Positions 1-8,774 of a stretch of DNA of 35,781 nt are shown in pieces. Numbering within the stretch: position 1 is the stretch's first letter; each line of letters starts with the position of its first letter. The notes below the pieces were generated by a model that was given only the letters and a program-made list of their open reading frames with translations, did no database searches and was not told where the DNA came from. The position numbers and the translations under genes are program-made. Origin of the DNA: Flavobacteriales bacterium (GTDB taxonomy: Bacteria; Bacteroidota; Bacteroidia; Flavobacteriales_C; GCA-002722245); contig PBJD01000025.1 in assembly GCA_002720635.1 (NCBI GenBank), positions 1-35,781 on the forward strand. The letters are read 5' to 3'.

Positions 1-1930
1 ACAATTCCAATGCATCCTCTAAACTCAAGTTTTGTATACTCTGACCCTTCCTTAAACCAGCGAAAGTGGGTTTTTCATCACTGCCCTCAACCATTTCTCC
101 AATTTGTGCAATTGGACCAAATTTTCCCATTCGAACAATTACTCTTTTACCTGATTTTGGATCAATACCCAGCTCGCGTTCCCCAGTAATTCTTTCTGAA
201 TTTTCGATAGTTTCCTCAACATTTTCGTGAAATGGATGATAAAAGGAATCAATCATAGATTTCCAATCTTTCAAACCTTGAGCAATTTGGTCAAATTGTT
301 GTTCAACTTGAGCAGTAAAGCCATAATCAACTATTTTACTAAAATTTTGAACTAAAAAATCATTTACCAACATTCCTATATCGGTAGGAAAAAGTTTATT
401 TTTTTCAGCTCCAGTAATTTCAGTTCGATCGAACGAATTTAAATGGCCACCTTCAAGGGTCATGAATTTATATTTTCGCTCTAACCCTTCTCGCTCTTCC
501 TTGACTACATAGGTTCTTTTTTGAATCGTAGAGATTGTTGGCGCATAGGTTGAAGGTCGACCAATCCCTCTATCTTCCATGGCTTTCACCAAACTGGATT
601 CTGTATACCTAGGAGGATGTTTCGTGAAGCGCTCGCGAGCATTCATGTTTGTTAAAACTAAATCTTCTCCAATGGTTAGGTGAGGCAACATTCCTTCTTG
701 TTCCTCATGGTCGTCATCTGTAGATTCTAAATACAATTTTAAAAATCCATCAAACTTCAAAACCTCACCTTTGGCGATTAAATCTTTCTCTGCCTTTGAG
801 ACATTTATGGTTACCGTAGTACGCTCTAATTGAGCATCCGACATTTGAGAAGCTACAGCCCGTTTCCATATCAATTCATACAGCCTTTGATTCTGGTAAT
901 CTCCATCAATCTGATGCATACTAAAATCAGTTGGACGTATGGCCTCATGAGCCTCCTGTGCGTCTTTGTTTTTGGTTCTGAAAACACGCTTGTGGTAGTA
1001 CTCTTGACCAAATGAATTTATGACTTCATCTTTAATCCCCTCTAATGCAAAATTAGACAGATTTGTAGAGTCCGTTCTCATATAGGTTATATACCCTTGT
1101 TCGTATAATTTTTGAGCTATAGACATCGTTTGACCTACAGCATATCCAAGCTTGCGACCTGCTTCCTGCTGAAGTGTAGAAGTTGTAAATGGAGCAACTG
1201 GACTTTTCTTTGCTGGCTTCTTGTCTAATTTTACTACAGAAAAAATTGAATCTGCACTCTTTTGTAAAAATTCAAGAGCCTCATCTTCTGATTTTAGATT
1301 TCTAGATAGTGTTGCTTGGAAAACATTTCCTTTTGCATCAAAATAAGCAACAATTCTGAAGGAACTTTCAGCAACAAAATCCTGAATTTCCCTTTCACGC
1401 TCAACAATCAAGCGCACAGCTACAGATTGAACTCTACCTGCTGATAGTGATGGCTTGACTTTTCTCCACAAAACTGGAGATAATTCAAATCCAACTAACC
1501 TATCCAGCACTCTTCTCGCCTGTTGTGCATTAACCAAGTTGAAATCAATAGACCTGGGCTTATTAATTGCTTTTAAGATGGCATCTTTGGTAATTTCATT
1601 GTATACAACTCTTCTTGTTTTAGACTCATCCAATTTCAATGCTTCTAGTAAATGCCATGAAATTGCTTCTCCCTCCCGATCTTCATCAGTTGCCAACCAC
1701 ACAACATCAGCTTTCTTAGCTAAATCTTTTAACTCCTTAACTACTGCTTTTTTATTTGGGGATATTTCATATGTGGGTTCAAAATTATTTTCAGTATCTA
1801 CACCCAATCCTTTCTTAACTAAATCTCTTATGTGTCCTACACTGGATCGGACAGTATAATCTTTGCCTAAATATTTTTCAATTGTTTTCGCCTTCGCAGG
1901 TGACTCGACAATAACTAGATTTTTTGCCAT
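1..1930 (-). CDS. topA: DNA topoisomerase I (3' end beyond window)
   Basis: Type IA topoisomerase that relaxes negatively supercoiled DNA through a covalent 5'-phosphotyrosine. About 643 codons are visible, reading leftward from ATG at 1928-1930; the carboxyl end lies outside the window. The N-terminus is a Toprim domain with VIVESPAKAKTIEKYLG and the acidic DEDREGEAISWHL segment. The catalytic tyrosine is the second Y of GYITYMRTDS, about residue 283. Later segments such as GIGRPSTYAPTI are typical of the family. Family members in Bacteroidetes are usually somewhat over 800 residues, so roughly 200 residues (tail and zinc or repeat modules) are probably missing. The gene diverges from miaB; a candidate promoter lies at 1975-2007. 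The start is well supported because the signature begins at residue 5. Confidence 0.96.
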   Translation of the reverse strand, partial: MAKNLVIVESPAKAKTIEKYLGKDYTVRSSVGHIRDLVKKGLGVDTENNFEPTYEISPNKKAVVKELKDLAKKADVVWLATDEDREGEAISWHLLEALKLDESKTRRVVYNEITKDAILKAINKPRSIDFNLVNAQQARRVLDRLVGFELSPVLWRKVKPSLSAGRVQSVAVRLIVEREREIQDFVAESSFRIVAYFDAKGNVFQATLSRNLKSEDEALEFLQKSADSIFSVVKLDKKPAKKSPVAPFTTSTLQQEAGRKLGYAVGQTMSIAQKLYEQGYITYMRTDSTNLSNFALEGIKDEVINSFGQEYYHKRVFRTKNKDAQEAHEAIRPTDFSMHQIDGDYQNQRLYELIWKRAVASQMSDAQLERTTVTINVSKAEKDLIAKGEVLKFDGFLKLYLESTDDDHEEQEGMLPHLTIGEDLVLTNMNARERFTKHPPRYTESSLVKAMEDRGIGRPSTYAPTISTIQKRTYVVKEEREGLERKYKFMTLEGGHLNSFDRTEITGAEKNKLFPTDIGMLVNDFLVQNFSKIVDYGFTAQVEQQFDQIAQGLKDWKSMIDSFYHPFHENVEETIENSERITGERELGIDPKSGKRVIVRMGKFGPIAQIGEMVEGSDEKPTFAGLRKGQSIQNLSLEDALEL

Positions 1931-1974
1931 TTATGTTGTTTTTAAATACTAATAGTTCGCATTGCGGGAATTTG

Positions 1975-2007
1975 CAAAATAAAGCATTTCATCTAATATG
2001 TTCCAAA
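1975..2007 (-). promoter_or_regulatory. Candidate topA promoter
   Basis: Read on the minus strand, TTTG (2004-2007) is followed after 21 bases by TTATTTTG (1975-1982). This is one mismatch from the Bacteroidetes -7 consensus TAnnTTTG with its usual upstream TTG at an acceptable spacing. It would give a leader of about 40 nt ahead of topA. Pattern match only. Confidence 0.4.
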
Positions 2008-2040
2008 TCCTTTTAAGAAGATAAAATATCATATACATAT

Positions 2041-2058
2041 ATTAACCTATAGGTTAAT
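2041..2058. repeat. 18-bp perfect palindrome between topA and miaB
   Basis: ATTAACCTATAGGTTAAT is its own reverse complement over all 18 bases. It sits between the divergent topA and miaB promoters, about 20 bases upstream of the miaB -33 element. A perfect palindrome of this length in a promoter spacer is a good candidate for a dimeric regulator site. It has no T-run and is not placed like a terminator. No regulator can be named from the sequence. Confidence 0.5.
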
Positions 2059-2071
2059 GATTTTTACAGAT

Positions 2072-2086
2072 ATGACATATTGTCAT
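2072..2086. repeat. Inverted repeat ATGACA-TAT-TGTCAT over the miaB -33 element
   Basis: Two perfect 6-bp arms are separated by 3 bases. The repeat covers the TTG at 2080-2082, which fits as the -33 element of the miaB promoter, so a protein bound here could compete with RNA polymerase. The TGTCA half-site also recurs in an inverted repeat upstream of groES (6567-6592). Confidence 0.45.
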
Positions 2087-2110
2087 TTATTCAATTAAAA
2101 CGTACCTTTG
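2080..2110 (+). promoter_or_regulatory. miaB promoter (-33 TTG, -7 TACCTTTG)
   Basis: TTG at 2080-2082, a 20-base spacer, and TACCTTTG at 2103-2110 match the Bacteroidetes primary sigma consensus exactly in the -7 box. Transcription would begin about 5-7 bases downstream, leaving a leader of roughly a dozen bases before ATG 2128. The in-frame TTG at 2080 therefore belongs to the promoter and is not a start codon. Confidence 0.75.
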
Positions 2111-2127
2111 TAATACAATTTTTTAAA

Positions 2128-3582
2128 ATGGGAGAACACGAAGAAATGTTAGAGGAAAGTCGGCAAGGGGAAGTTTTAGAATTGAATCCCTTTAACGAAA
2201 CACAGACTGGCAAGAAATTGTATATTGAAAGTTATGGATGTCAAATGAACTTTTCCGATAGTGAGATCGTCGCTTCTGTCTTGGGAAATGAAGGGTATAC
2301 TACTACAACCAATATGGAAGAAGCTGATTTAGTTTTTCTAAACACTTGCTCTATTCGGGACAAAGCAGAAGAAACTATACGTAAAAGGCTTAAAACAATT
2401 AAACACGACCCTAAAAAGAAAAAAGATGTAAAGATTGGGGTTTTAGGTTGTATGGCTGAGCGTTTGAAAGGCAAATTACTAGAAGAGGAAAAATTAGTAG
2501 ATTTAGTTGCCGGACCAGATGCATATCGAAAATTACCTGAATTGGTTGACGATATTGAAGATGGGCAAAAAGCCGTTAATGTTCTTCTTTCGCGAGAAGA
2601 GACCTATGATGATATTGAGCCAGTTAGAATAAACTCCAATGGAGTTACTGCATTTGTTTCAATTATGAGAGGTTGTGACAACATGTGTACGTTCTGCGTT
2701 GTTCCGTTTACAAGAGGTCGAGAACGGTCAAGAAATGCAGAGTCTATAGTAAATGAATGTAAAGACCTTCACAAAAAAGGGTACAAAGAAGTTACGTTAT
2801 TGGGACAGAATGTTGATTCCTATCGGTGGTCCGAAAATAGAAATTTAAGAGGGAGGAAGTTAAGAGAAGCTCCAAGAGATGAAGTAATTGACTTTGCCAA
2901 ATTACTTATAATGGTGGCTGAAATTTCCCCAAGTTTAAGAGTTCGATTCAGCACTTCTCACCCAAAAGATATTATCGATGAAGTCATGTTTGCTATTCGA
3001 GATTATAAAAACATATGTGAATACATACACTTACCTGCTCAAAGTGGGAACACCAGAATATTGAAAAAAATGAACCGCACCTACACCCGAGAATGGTATG
3101 ATGCTAAGATTGCTCGTATTCGAGAAGTTATTCCTTCGTGTGCTATTTCCACTGATATCATTACAGGTTTTTGTTCTGAAACCGATAAGGAACATCAAGA
3201 TACTGTTGAATTAATGAAACAAGTTCGTTACGAACTTGCCTATATGTTCTTTTATTCAGAAAGACCAGGGACTTTAGCTCAAAAGAAATTTGAAGATGAT
3301 GTTTCAGAAGATGTTAAAAAAAGTAGGTTAAAGGAAATTATAGATATTCAAACTCAAATTAATAAAGAGCTAAACGAGGAAGAAATAAGTAAAATCCATG
3401 AAGTTTTAGTTGAAGGCGTATCTAAACGTGATGAAAATGACTTCAGAGGTAGAAACAGTCAAAATAAGGTAATTATATTCCCAAGAGAGAACTACAAGAT
3501 TGGAGATTATGTAAAAGTGAAAGTTGAAAAATCTACATCGGCTACTTTAATTGGAAAAGCTGTAGAAATAGTAAACTATTGA
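2128..3582 (+). CDS. miaB: tRNA-2-methylthio-N6-dimethylallyladenosine synthase
   Basis: Radical-SAM methylthiotransferase that adds the 2-methylthio group to i6A37 of tRNAs reading UNN codons. 484 residues. The N-terminal methylthiotransferase domain carries the three cysteines of the auxiliary 4Fe-4S cluster: C38 (YGCQMN), C74 (NTCSIR) and C108 (LGCMAE). The radical SAM cluster motif is C183, C187 and C190 in [15 protein letters not shown]-like RNA-binding domain follows at about residues 410-484. The reading frame opens upstream to a TTG at 2080, but that codon lies in the promoter, so ATG 2128 is chosen. It is the first gene of a compact run with the NtrC-like regulator, lptE, a TPR-like gene and secG. 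Confidence 0.96.
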   Translation: MGEHEEMLEESRQGEVLELNPFNETQTGKKLYIESYGCQMNFSDSEIVASVLGNEGYTTTTNMEEADLVFLNTCSIRDKAEETIRKRLKTIKHDPKKKKDVKIGVLGCMAERLKGKLLEEEKLVDLVAGPDAYRKLPELVDDIEDGQKAVNVLLSREETYDDIEPVRINSNGVTAFVSIMRGCDNMCTFCVVPFTRGRERSRNAESIVNECKDLHKKGYKEVTLLGQNVDSYRWSENRNLRGRKLREAPRDEVIDFAKLLIMVAEISPSLRVRFSTSHPKDIIDEVMFAIRDYKNICEYIHLPAQSGNTRILKKMNRTYTREWYDAKIARIREVIPSCAISTDIITGFCSETDKEHQDTVELMKQVRYELAYMFFYSERPGTLAQKKFEDDVSEDVKKSRLKEIIDIQTQINKELNEEEISKIHEVLVEGVSKRDENDFRGRNSQNKVIIFPRENYKIGDYVKVKVEKSTSATLIGKAVEIVNY

Positions 3583-3590
3583 TAATTTAT

Positions 3591-4853
3591 ATGAATGCAA
3601 CGCTTACAGGTATAAAACAACGATTTGGAATAATTGGCAACTCTAAATTATTAAATGACGCCATCGATATAGCCATGCAGGTAGCCCCTACTGACCTATC
3701 GGTTTTAGTAACTGGTGGAAGCGGAGTTGGTAAAGAAAGTTTTGCTAAAATTATCCATTATCAAAGCTCAAGAAAACATAATGATTTTATTGCAGTAAAC
3801 TGTGGCGCTATTCCGGATGGAACTATTGATTCAGAATTATTTGGTCACGAAAAAGGAGCATTTACTGGTGCTGTAGACCAAAGAAAAGGGTATTTTGAAG
3901 TCGCCAATAATGGAACAATATTCCTTGATGAAGTAGGTGAATTACCTATGAATACTCAGGCCAGATTACTTAGAGTTTTGGAAGCCGGAGAGTTCATAAA
4001 GGTAGGATCTTCTAAAGTTCAAAAGACAAATATAAGAGTTGTTGCAGCAACGAACTTAGATATTTCAAGAGCAATTAAAAAGGGTAAATTTCGAGAAGAT
4101 TTATATTACCGTTTAAATACTATACCGATAAAAGTACCTTCATTACGTGAACGTAAAGAGGATATTTATTTGCTATTCAGAAAATTCTCTATCGATTTAG
4201 CTGAAAAATATAGAATGCCACCTTTACGCTTAGACGAAGAATCTAAAGAAATTTTAGAAAACTACCGTTGGCCTGGAAATATTCGTCAACTAAAAAATAT
4301 TGCTGAACAAATATCAATTATTGAGGAAAATAGACTGGTTACGCGTAATCAGCTTTTAAAATATCTTCCAGAAGCTGGATCTTCAAATCTGCCAATAATT
4401 ATTGGTAAAGGTAATGAAAATGACTTTGGTTCTTCTCAAAATCCTGAATGGAAGAAAGAACGCGAAATACTTTATAAAGCCCTTTTTGATATGAAAAAAG
4501 AGCTCAGTGGTTTAAAAAACGTGGTTACTGAGTTGGTTAAAAATCGAGGTAACGTTGTAGACACTGAAAATTTATACCAGCAATTGCAATTAGATTCTGA
4601 TGGGGATATAACGCAAGATCATTCTGCTTATTCTTTGACTGTTAATTCTCCTTTCAAGACAAAATCAAACCGAGATGACTTTGATGAGAGCCATGAAGTA
4701 GTTGAAGAAAGTTTATCTTTAGCAGAAAGAGAAAAAGAATTTATAATCAAAGCACTTGACAAACATAAAGGAAGGAGAAAAAACGCGGCCCAGGAATTGG
4801 GGATTTCAGAACGTACTTTGTATCGAAAAATAAAAGAATACGATATTCAATAA
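3591..4853 (+). CDS. NtrC-type sigma-54 activator without receiver domain
   Basis: Enhancer-binding AAA+ ATPase that would open promoters bound by sigma-54 RNA polymerase. 420 residues from ATG 3591, 8 bases after the miaB stop; an in-frame TTG at 3579 overlaps that stop but is less likely. The AAA+ domain begins almost at the N-terminus: Walker A GGSGVGKES at 42-50, the sigma-54 contact loop GAFTGA at 89-94, Walker B TIFLDEVGE at 109-117, and YRWPGNIRQLKN in the sensor II region. A variable linker (about 255-370) leads to a Fis-type helix-turn-helix at the end (GRRKNAAQELGISERTLYRK). No receiver, GAF or PAS domain is present, so input must come by another route or activity is set by expression. 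This gene is commonly found next to miaB and lptE in flavobacteria. Its targets are unknown here. Confidence 0.93.
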   Translation: MNATLTGIKQRFGIIGNSKLLNDAIDIAMQVAPTDLSVLVTGGSGVGKESFAKIIHYQSSRKHNDFIAVNCGAIPDGTIDSELFGHEKGAFTGAVDQRKGYFEVANNGTIFLDEVGELPMNTQARLLRVLEAGEFIKVGSSKVQKTNIRVVAATNLDISRAIKKGKFREDLYYRLNTIPIKVPSLRERKEDIYLLFRKFSIDLAEKYRMPPLRLDEESKEILENYRWPGNIRQLKNIAEQISIIEENRLVTRNQLLKYLPEAGSSNLPIIIGKGNENDFGSSQNPEWKKEREILYKALFDMKKELSGLKNVVTELVKNRGNVVDTENLYQQLQLDSDGDITQDHSAYSLTVNSPFKTKSNRDDFDESHEVVEESLSLAEREKEFIIKALDKHKGRRKNAAQELGISERTLYRKIKEYDIQ

Positions 4854-5344
4854 TGAAAAAATTATTTATAGTTGCGATATCATTTATTGCTTTAGGCTGT
4901 AAGGTCACCTACTCTTTTAGAGGTGGAGAAATACCAGGACAAACATTTAGCATAGAGAGTTTTACTAACACAGCTACTCTGGTAAACCCAAATTTAGCTA
5001 TTGTTATCCAGGATGAATTACAGGAAAAATTTTCAAATGAGTCTAATTTAAAGTATACAGATGGAATAGGTGATGCCCATTTTACAGGGGCAATAATAAA
5101 TTACTCGATCACTCCTGTTCAAGGTACCGGGGCTGAAACTGTAGCACTAAATCGTTTAACGATTAAAATTAAAGTATCCTATGCCAACTCAGAAAATAAC
5201 AATCAGGATTTCGATCAAACCTTTGAAATGTATGATGATTTCGAATCCACTGATGACTTTTCTGCTATAGAAGATAAATTAATGAAAAGTATTTCCGAAA
5301 AACTAATAGATCAGATCTACCAAAAAACAATGACTGAATGGTAA
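4853..5344 (+). CDS. lptE: LPS-assembly lipoprotein LptE
   Basis: Small outer-membrane lipoprotein, the partner that plugs the LptD barrel and helps deliver lipopolysaccharide to the cell surface. 163 residues. A signal peptide ends in the lipobox IALGC, with lipidated Cys16. The mature part has the flavobacterial LptE pattern: FSIESF, then LVNPNLA, a stretch resembling GAIINYSITPVQG, LNRLTIKIKVSY, and a C-terminal helix ending in KTMTEW. The start ATG shares one base with the regulator's TAA stop (TAATG), implying coupled translation. The call rests on lipobox, size, pattern and conserved neighbourhood; the family is too divergent for invariant residues. Confidence 0.82.
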   Translation: MKKLFIVAISFIALGCKVTYSFRGGEIPGQTFSIESFTNTATLVNPNLAIVIQDELQEKFSNESNLKYTDGIGDAHFTGAIINYSITPVQGTGAETVALNRLTIKIKVSYANSENNNQDFDQTFEMYDDFESTDDFSAIEDKLMKSISEKLIDQIYQKTMTEW

Positions 5345-5347
5345 GCT

Positions 5348-6244
5348 ATGAATAAAAAAGTTTTTAACCGACTCTTAAAAAATCCCGCTAATATTAGTCA
5401 TGAATATAAAAATGATTTAAAAAAATTAGTAGATACTTTCCCCTATGCAACAAATATCAGATTACTCTACCTTTCTTCATTACTTAATGATGCTGATGTA
5501 ATTTTTGAACAAGAACTCAAAAAAACAGCAGCTTATATTTCAGACAGAAGAATTCTTAGGAGGTTGATATCAAAAACAGCAGCTAAGGAAAATTACATTA
5601 TTCAGAAACCAAAAATGAAAGTCTCAGTAAAAGAAACTGAATTCCTTACTTCGACTAAAGATAAAGTTATAACTCAAGAGGAACCTAAAGCCAATAAGTC
5701 CTCAGATAAAGAAACGATTTCAACAAAAAAATCAAATCATTCAAATGAATCTTTAGAAGAGATAAATACAACTAATCAAATTAATTCAATAACTGAACTT
5801 GATGATTTGATTATTAATTCGGCTATTGACGCATCCATTTCGATAGATATTGACGCAGTTTCAACTGAAATTAATAAGGAAAACAGTCGTCCAAAAACAT
5901 TTTTAGAATGGATTAAAGCCTCTGAGGTGACAGAAATTAAATCTGAACTTAGTCCCAAACAAAAAGAACGTATTGAATTTAAAGAAAAAGCTGAAATATT
6001 AATTGATCAGTTCATTCAAAATCAACCAAAAATTAAACCTAAAGCCGAATTTTACTCTGCTGAAAATATGGCCAAAAAAAGTATTGAAGATTCAGAAGAA
6101 ATTGTTACCGAAACTTTGGCAAAAGTTTATGCTGATCAAGGAAATATAGAGAAGGCAAAAAGTATTTATAATCAGTTAATTTTGAAAAATCCAGAAAAAA
6201 AGAGTTACTTTGCAACCCTCATAAAAGATTTGAGGTCAGAATAG
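5348..6244 (+). CDS. Conserved hypothetical protein with C-terminal TPR-like helix pair
   Basis: 298 residues, no signal peptide or membrane segment, so probably cytoplasmic. Residues 1-85 are helical. Residues 85-180 are acidic, rich in Lys, Ser and Thr, and probably disordered. FLEWIKASE lies at about 178-186. The last 60 residues form one TPR-like unit (VTETLAKVYADQGNIEKAKSIYNQLILKNP is split here only by its turn: the helices are VTETLAKVYADQ and IEKAKSIYNQLIL). The gene starts 3 bases after lptE and lies 10 bases before secG, so it belongs to the same transcript. Similar proteins with a disordered middle and one TPR-like end are often seen at this locus in flavobacteria. No function can be assigned. 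Confidence 0.8.
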   Translation: MNKKVFNRLLKNPANISHEYKNDLKKLVDTFPYATNIRLLYLSSLLNDADVIFEQELKKTAAYISDRRILRRLISKTAAKENYIIQKPKMKVSVKETEFLTSTKDKVITQEEPKANKSSDKETISTKKSNHSNESLEEINTTNQINSITELDDLIINSAIDASISIDIDAVSTEINKENSRPKTFLEWIKASEVTEIKSELSPKQKERIEFKEKAEILIDQFIQNQPKIKPKAEFYSAENMAKKSIEDSEEIVTETLAKVYADQGNIEKAKSIYNQLILKNPEKKSYFATLIKDLRSE

Positions 6245-6254
6245 ATTTAAAGAT

Positions 6255-6542
6255 ATGGCTTTATTAAGTATATTAATTATAATTATTTCAGTTCTACTAG
6301 TGTTAGTAGTAATTATTCAAAATAGTAAAGGTGGAGGTTTGGATGCTAACATAGCTTCTCAAAACCAATCTTTCGGAGCAAAAAAAACAACTGAAATTGT
6401 AGAAAAAGTAACCTGGTATTTAATTGGTGCTTTAGCTATTTTGTGTATTATCTCTACCAAAGCCGTTTCAACCGGAGATGCAGATTTCGACACAAAAGAT
6501 ACAAACGAACCAATTGAACAACAAGATAGTTCAGAAGAGTAA
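6255..6542 (+). CDS. secG: Preprotein translocase subunit SecG
   Basis: Accessory subunit of the SecYEG channel in the inner membrane. 95 residues with two membrane segments (about 3-21 and 53-70) joined by the family loop IQNSKGGGLDANIASQNQSF, followed by a short acidic cytoplasmic tail typical of Bacteroidetes SecG. It is the last gene of the miaB run; groES follows after 176 bases with its own control region. Confidence 0.92.
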   Translation: MALLSILIIIISVLLVLVVIIQNSKGGGLDANIASQNQSFGAKKTTEIVEKVTWYLIGALAILCIISTKAVSTGDADFDTKDTNEPIEQQDSSEE

Positions 6543-6566
6543 TTTTCTAATTCAATAAATCAAAAA

Positions 6567-6592
6567 TGTCAGCATGTCATCATCTGCTGACA
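6567..6592. promoter_or_regulatory. Inverted repeat upstream of groES (candidate heat-shock operator)
   Basis: Perfect 8-bp arms TGTCAGCA (6567-6574) and TGCTGACA (6585-6592) flank a 10-base spacer that itself begins with TGTCA (6575-6579). There is no T-run, so a terminator for secG is unlikely. No CIRCE element (TTAGCACTC-N9-GAGTGCTAA) is present before groES, so another element must carry any heat-shock control, and this is the best candidate. The TGTCA half-site recurs at the miaB promoter. Confidence 0.45.
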
Positions 6593-6600
6593 AATATTAT

Positions 6601-6653
6601 TTGACGCTTCAAGAAATCAGTAAAATTGACGCATAAAAAGACTATTTTTACGC
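6601..6653 (+). repeat. Three spaced TTnACGC-type repeats before groES
   Basis: TTGACGC occurs at 6601-6607 and 6626-6632 and the related TTTACGC at 6647-6653, spaced 25 and 21 bases, close to two helical turns. They fill the region between the inverted repeat and the groES start. They could be activator sites or include -35-like elements; no clear TAnnTTTG box was found downstream. Confidence 0.3.
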
Positions 6654-6718
6654 ATTTTATCAAATGGCATATAATGTGCTTGAAAAAATTAAATTTTTAT
6701 AATCTTAATATTTAGAAA

Positions 6719-6994
6719 ATGTCAGTAAATGTAAAACCATTAGGAGACAGGGTTTTAATCAAGCCTGCTCTTGCAGAAGAAAAAACTGCTTCGGGAATAA
6801 TCATACCCGATACGGCAAAAGAAAAACCTCAAAAAGGCGAGATCATAGCTATTGGGGACGGGAAAAAAGATGAACCTTTAAATGTAAAAGTTGGTGATAC
6901 TGTAATTTATGGAAAGTATTCAGGAACGGAGTTAGCTTATGAAGGGGTTGATTATTTAATTATGAGAGAAGCGGATATTTTCGCAATCGTTTAA
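6719..6994 (+). CDS. groES: Co-chaperonin GroES (Hsp10)
   Basis: Seven-subunit lid of the GroEL folding chamber. 91 residues with the family N-terminus [13 protein letters not shown], the mobile-loop region [19 protein letters not shown], and [15 protein letters not shown]. The start follows TTTAGAAA without a clear Shine-Dalgarno sequence, normal for this phylum. groEL begins 15 bases after its stop, so the two form one operon. Confidence 0.97.
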   Translation: MSVNVKPLGDRVLIKPALAEEKTASGIIIPDTAKEKPQKGEIIAIGDGKKDEPLNVKVGDTVIYGKYSGTELAYEGVDYLIMREADIFAIV

Positions 6995-7009
6995 AAAACA
7001 GTAAAAAAA

Positions 7010-8647
7010 ATGGCAAAAGAAATTTTATTTGATGTAGAAGCTAGAGACAAAATTAAAAAAGGAGTTGATTCTTTGGCAAGCGCTGTGAGCGTAACATTAG
7101 GACCTAAGGGGAGAAATGTAGTTATAGACAAAAAATTTGGAGCTCCAACAGTCACGAAAGACGGTGTTACCGTAGCAAAGGAAATTGATTTAACAGATCC
7201 TGTTGAAAATATGGGTGCTCAACTGGTAAAAGAGGTTGCCAGTAAAACAGCAGATGCAGCCGGAGATGGTACTACTACCGCTACAGTTTTGGCTCAAGCG
7301 ATTTACGGAGCAGGTATTAAATCAGTTGCTGCAGGAGCAAATCCAATGGATTTAAAACGTGGAATTGATGCAGCTGTAAAAGTTGTAGTTTCAAACCTGA
7401 AAGAACAAGCTCAACCTATTGATAAAACTGAAGAAATTGCACAAGTCGCTACTATTTCAGCTAACAATGACAGTGAGGTAGGAAGCAGAATCGCTGAGGC
7501 AATGAAAGTCGTTGGAAAGGATGGTGTGATTACAGTAGAAGAAGCTAAGGGTACTGAAGATGAATTAAAAACCGTTGAAGGTATGCAATTTGACAGAGGT
7601 TATTTATCCCCGTACTTCGTTACTAATGCAGATAAGATGGAAGTTGAATTGGAAAACCCTTTAATTTTAATTCACGACAAAAAAATATCTGCTTTAAAGG
7701 ATGTTTTACCAATTTTAGAAAAATCTCAACAAACAGGCAGACCATTACTAATTATTGCTGAAGATGTAGATGGAGAGGCCCTGGCTGCATTGGTAGTTAA
7801 TAAAATCAGAGGATCACTTAAAATTGCAGCTGTCAAAGCCCCTGGATTTGGAGACAGGAGAAAGGCAATGCTTGAAGATATAGCAGTATTGACTGGTGGA
7901 ACAGTAATTAGTGAAGAACAAGGATATCAGCTTGAAAACGCAGATACTCCAATGTTAGGACAAGCAGAAAAAATCGTTATCGATAAAGATAATTCAACAA
8001 TTGTAAATGGAGCAGGAGATTCTGAGCAAATAAAGGCAAGAATCAATCAAATAAAAGCTCAAATCGAATCAACCAGTTCTGATTACGACAAAGAAAAATT
8101 ACAAGAAAGACTGGCCAAACTCTCTGGAGGAGTTGCTGTAATTTATGTAGGAGCTGCCACTGAAGTTGAAATGAAAGAAAAGAAAGATCGTGTTGACGAC
8201 GCCTTACATGCAACAAGAGCTGCAGTTGAAGAAGGTATTGTTGCTGGTGGTGGTACTGCATTAGTTAGAGCTCTAGATGCTTTAATTAATGTTAAAGGTG
8301 AAAATGATGACCAGGAACATGGCGTTAATATTGTCAAAACAGCTATTGAATCCCCATTAAGAACTATTGTTTCCAATGCTGGTGGAGAAGGATCAGTTGT
8401 TGTAAATAAGGTAAAAGAAGGTAAAGGAGATTTCGGCTACAACGCGAGAAACGATGTATATGAAAATTTAATTTCCAGTGGTGTTATTGACCCCGTTAAA
8501 GTGACTCGTTTAGCTCTTGAAAACTCAGCATCAATATCAGGGTTATTGTTAACCACAGAGTGTGTTATTGCTGATGAACCTGAAGATTCAGCAGCTCCTG
8601 CGGCAATGGGAGGTGGAATGCCAGGTGGAATGCCAGGAATGATGTAG
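7010..8647 (+). CDS. groEL: Chaperonin GroEL (Hsp60)
   Basis: ATP-driven folding chamber made of 14 subunits. 545 residues, the usual full length. Visible signatures are [14 protein letters not shown], the ATP site [14 protein letters not shown], apical-domain [29 protein letters not shown] near residue 405, and the flexible [11 protein letters not shown] tail. A strong intrinsic terminator follows 20 bases after the stop. Only this copy is in the window. No frame disruption is seen. Confidence 0.98.
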   Translation: MAKEILFDVEARDKIKKGVDSLASAVSVTLGPKGRNVVIDKKFGAPTVTKDGVTVAKEIDLTDPVENMGAQLVKEVASKTADAAGDGTTTATVLAQAIYGAGIKSVAAGANPMDLKRGIDAAVKVVVSNLKEQAQPIDKTEEIAQVATISANNDSEVGSRIAEAMKVVGKDGVITVEEAKGTEDELKTVEGMQFDRGYLSPYFVTNADKMEVELENPLILIHDKKISALKDVLPILEKSQQTGRPLLIIAEDVDGEALAALVVNKIRGSLKIAAVKAPGFGDRRKAMLEDIAVLTGGTVISEEQGYQLENADTPMLGQAEKIVIDKDNSTIVNGAGDSEQIKARINQIKAQIESTSSDYDKEKLQERLAKLSGGVAVIYVGAATEVEMKEKKDRVDDALHATRAAVEEGIVAGGGTALVRALDALINVKGENDDQEHGVNIVKTAIESPLRTIVSNAGGEGSVVVNKVKEGKGDFGYNARNDVYENLISSGVIDPVKVTRLALENSASISGLLLTTECVIADEPEDSAAPAAMGGGMPGGMPGMM

Positions 8648-8667
8648 AATCTATTTCTATTATAAAC

Positions 8668-8697
8668 AAAAAAAGCCCGTTAAAACGGGCTTTTTTT
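8668..8697 (+). terminator. Intrinsic terminator of groESL
   Basis: GCCCGT (8675-8680), loop TAAA, ACGGGC (8685-8690), preceded by seven A and followed by seven T, so it can also act on the opposite strand. It lies directly after the groEL stop. Confidence 0.93.
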
Positions 8698-8774
8698 GTT
8701 CCTTTAAGGAAACAATACTTGCCCACCCCCGTAATTAAAAATAGCCTAGCAAAGCAAAAATTATACGAATTAAA

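Noticed and set aside
2080-2127. N-terminal extension of MiaB from TTG 2080
   Set aside because: The TTG and the bases coding for the extra residues form the -33 and -7 elements of the promoter; ATG 2128 is the sensible start.
6543-6718. CIRCE element for HrcA before groES
   Set aside because: No TTAGCACTC-N9-GAGTGCTAA or close match is present; the inverted repeat found has a different sequence and spacing.
8043-8376. Open frames on the minus strand within groEL
   Set aside because: They are antisense to a highly conserved gene, and their glutamine-, leucine- or serine-rich composition reflects complementary codon bias; no promoter or family resemblance.
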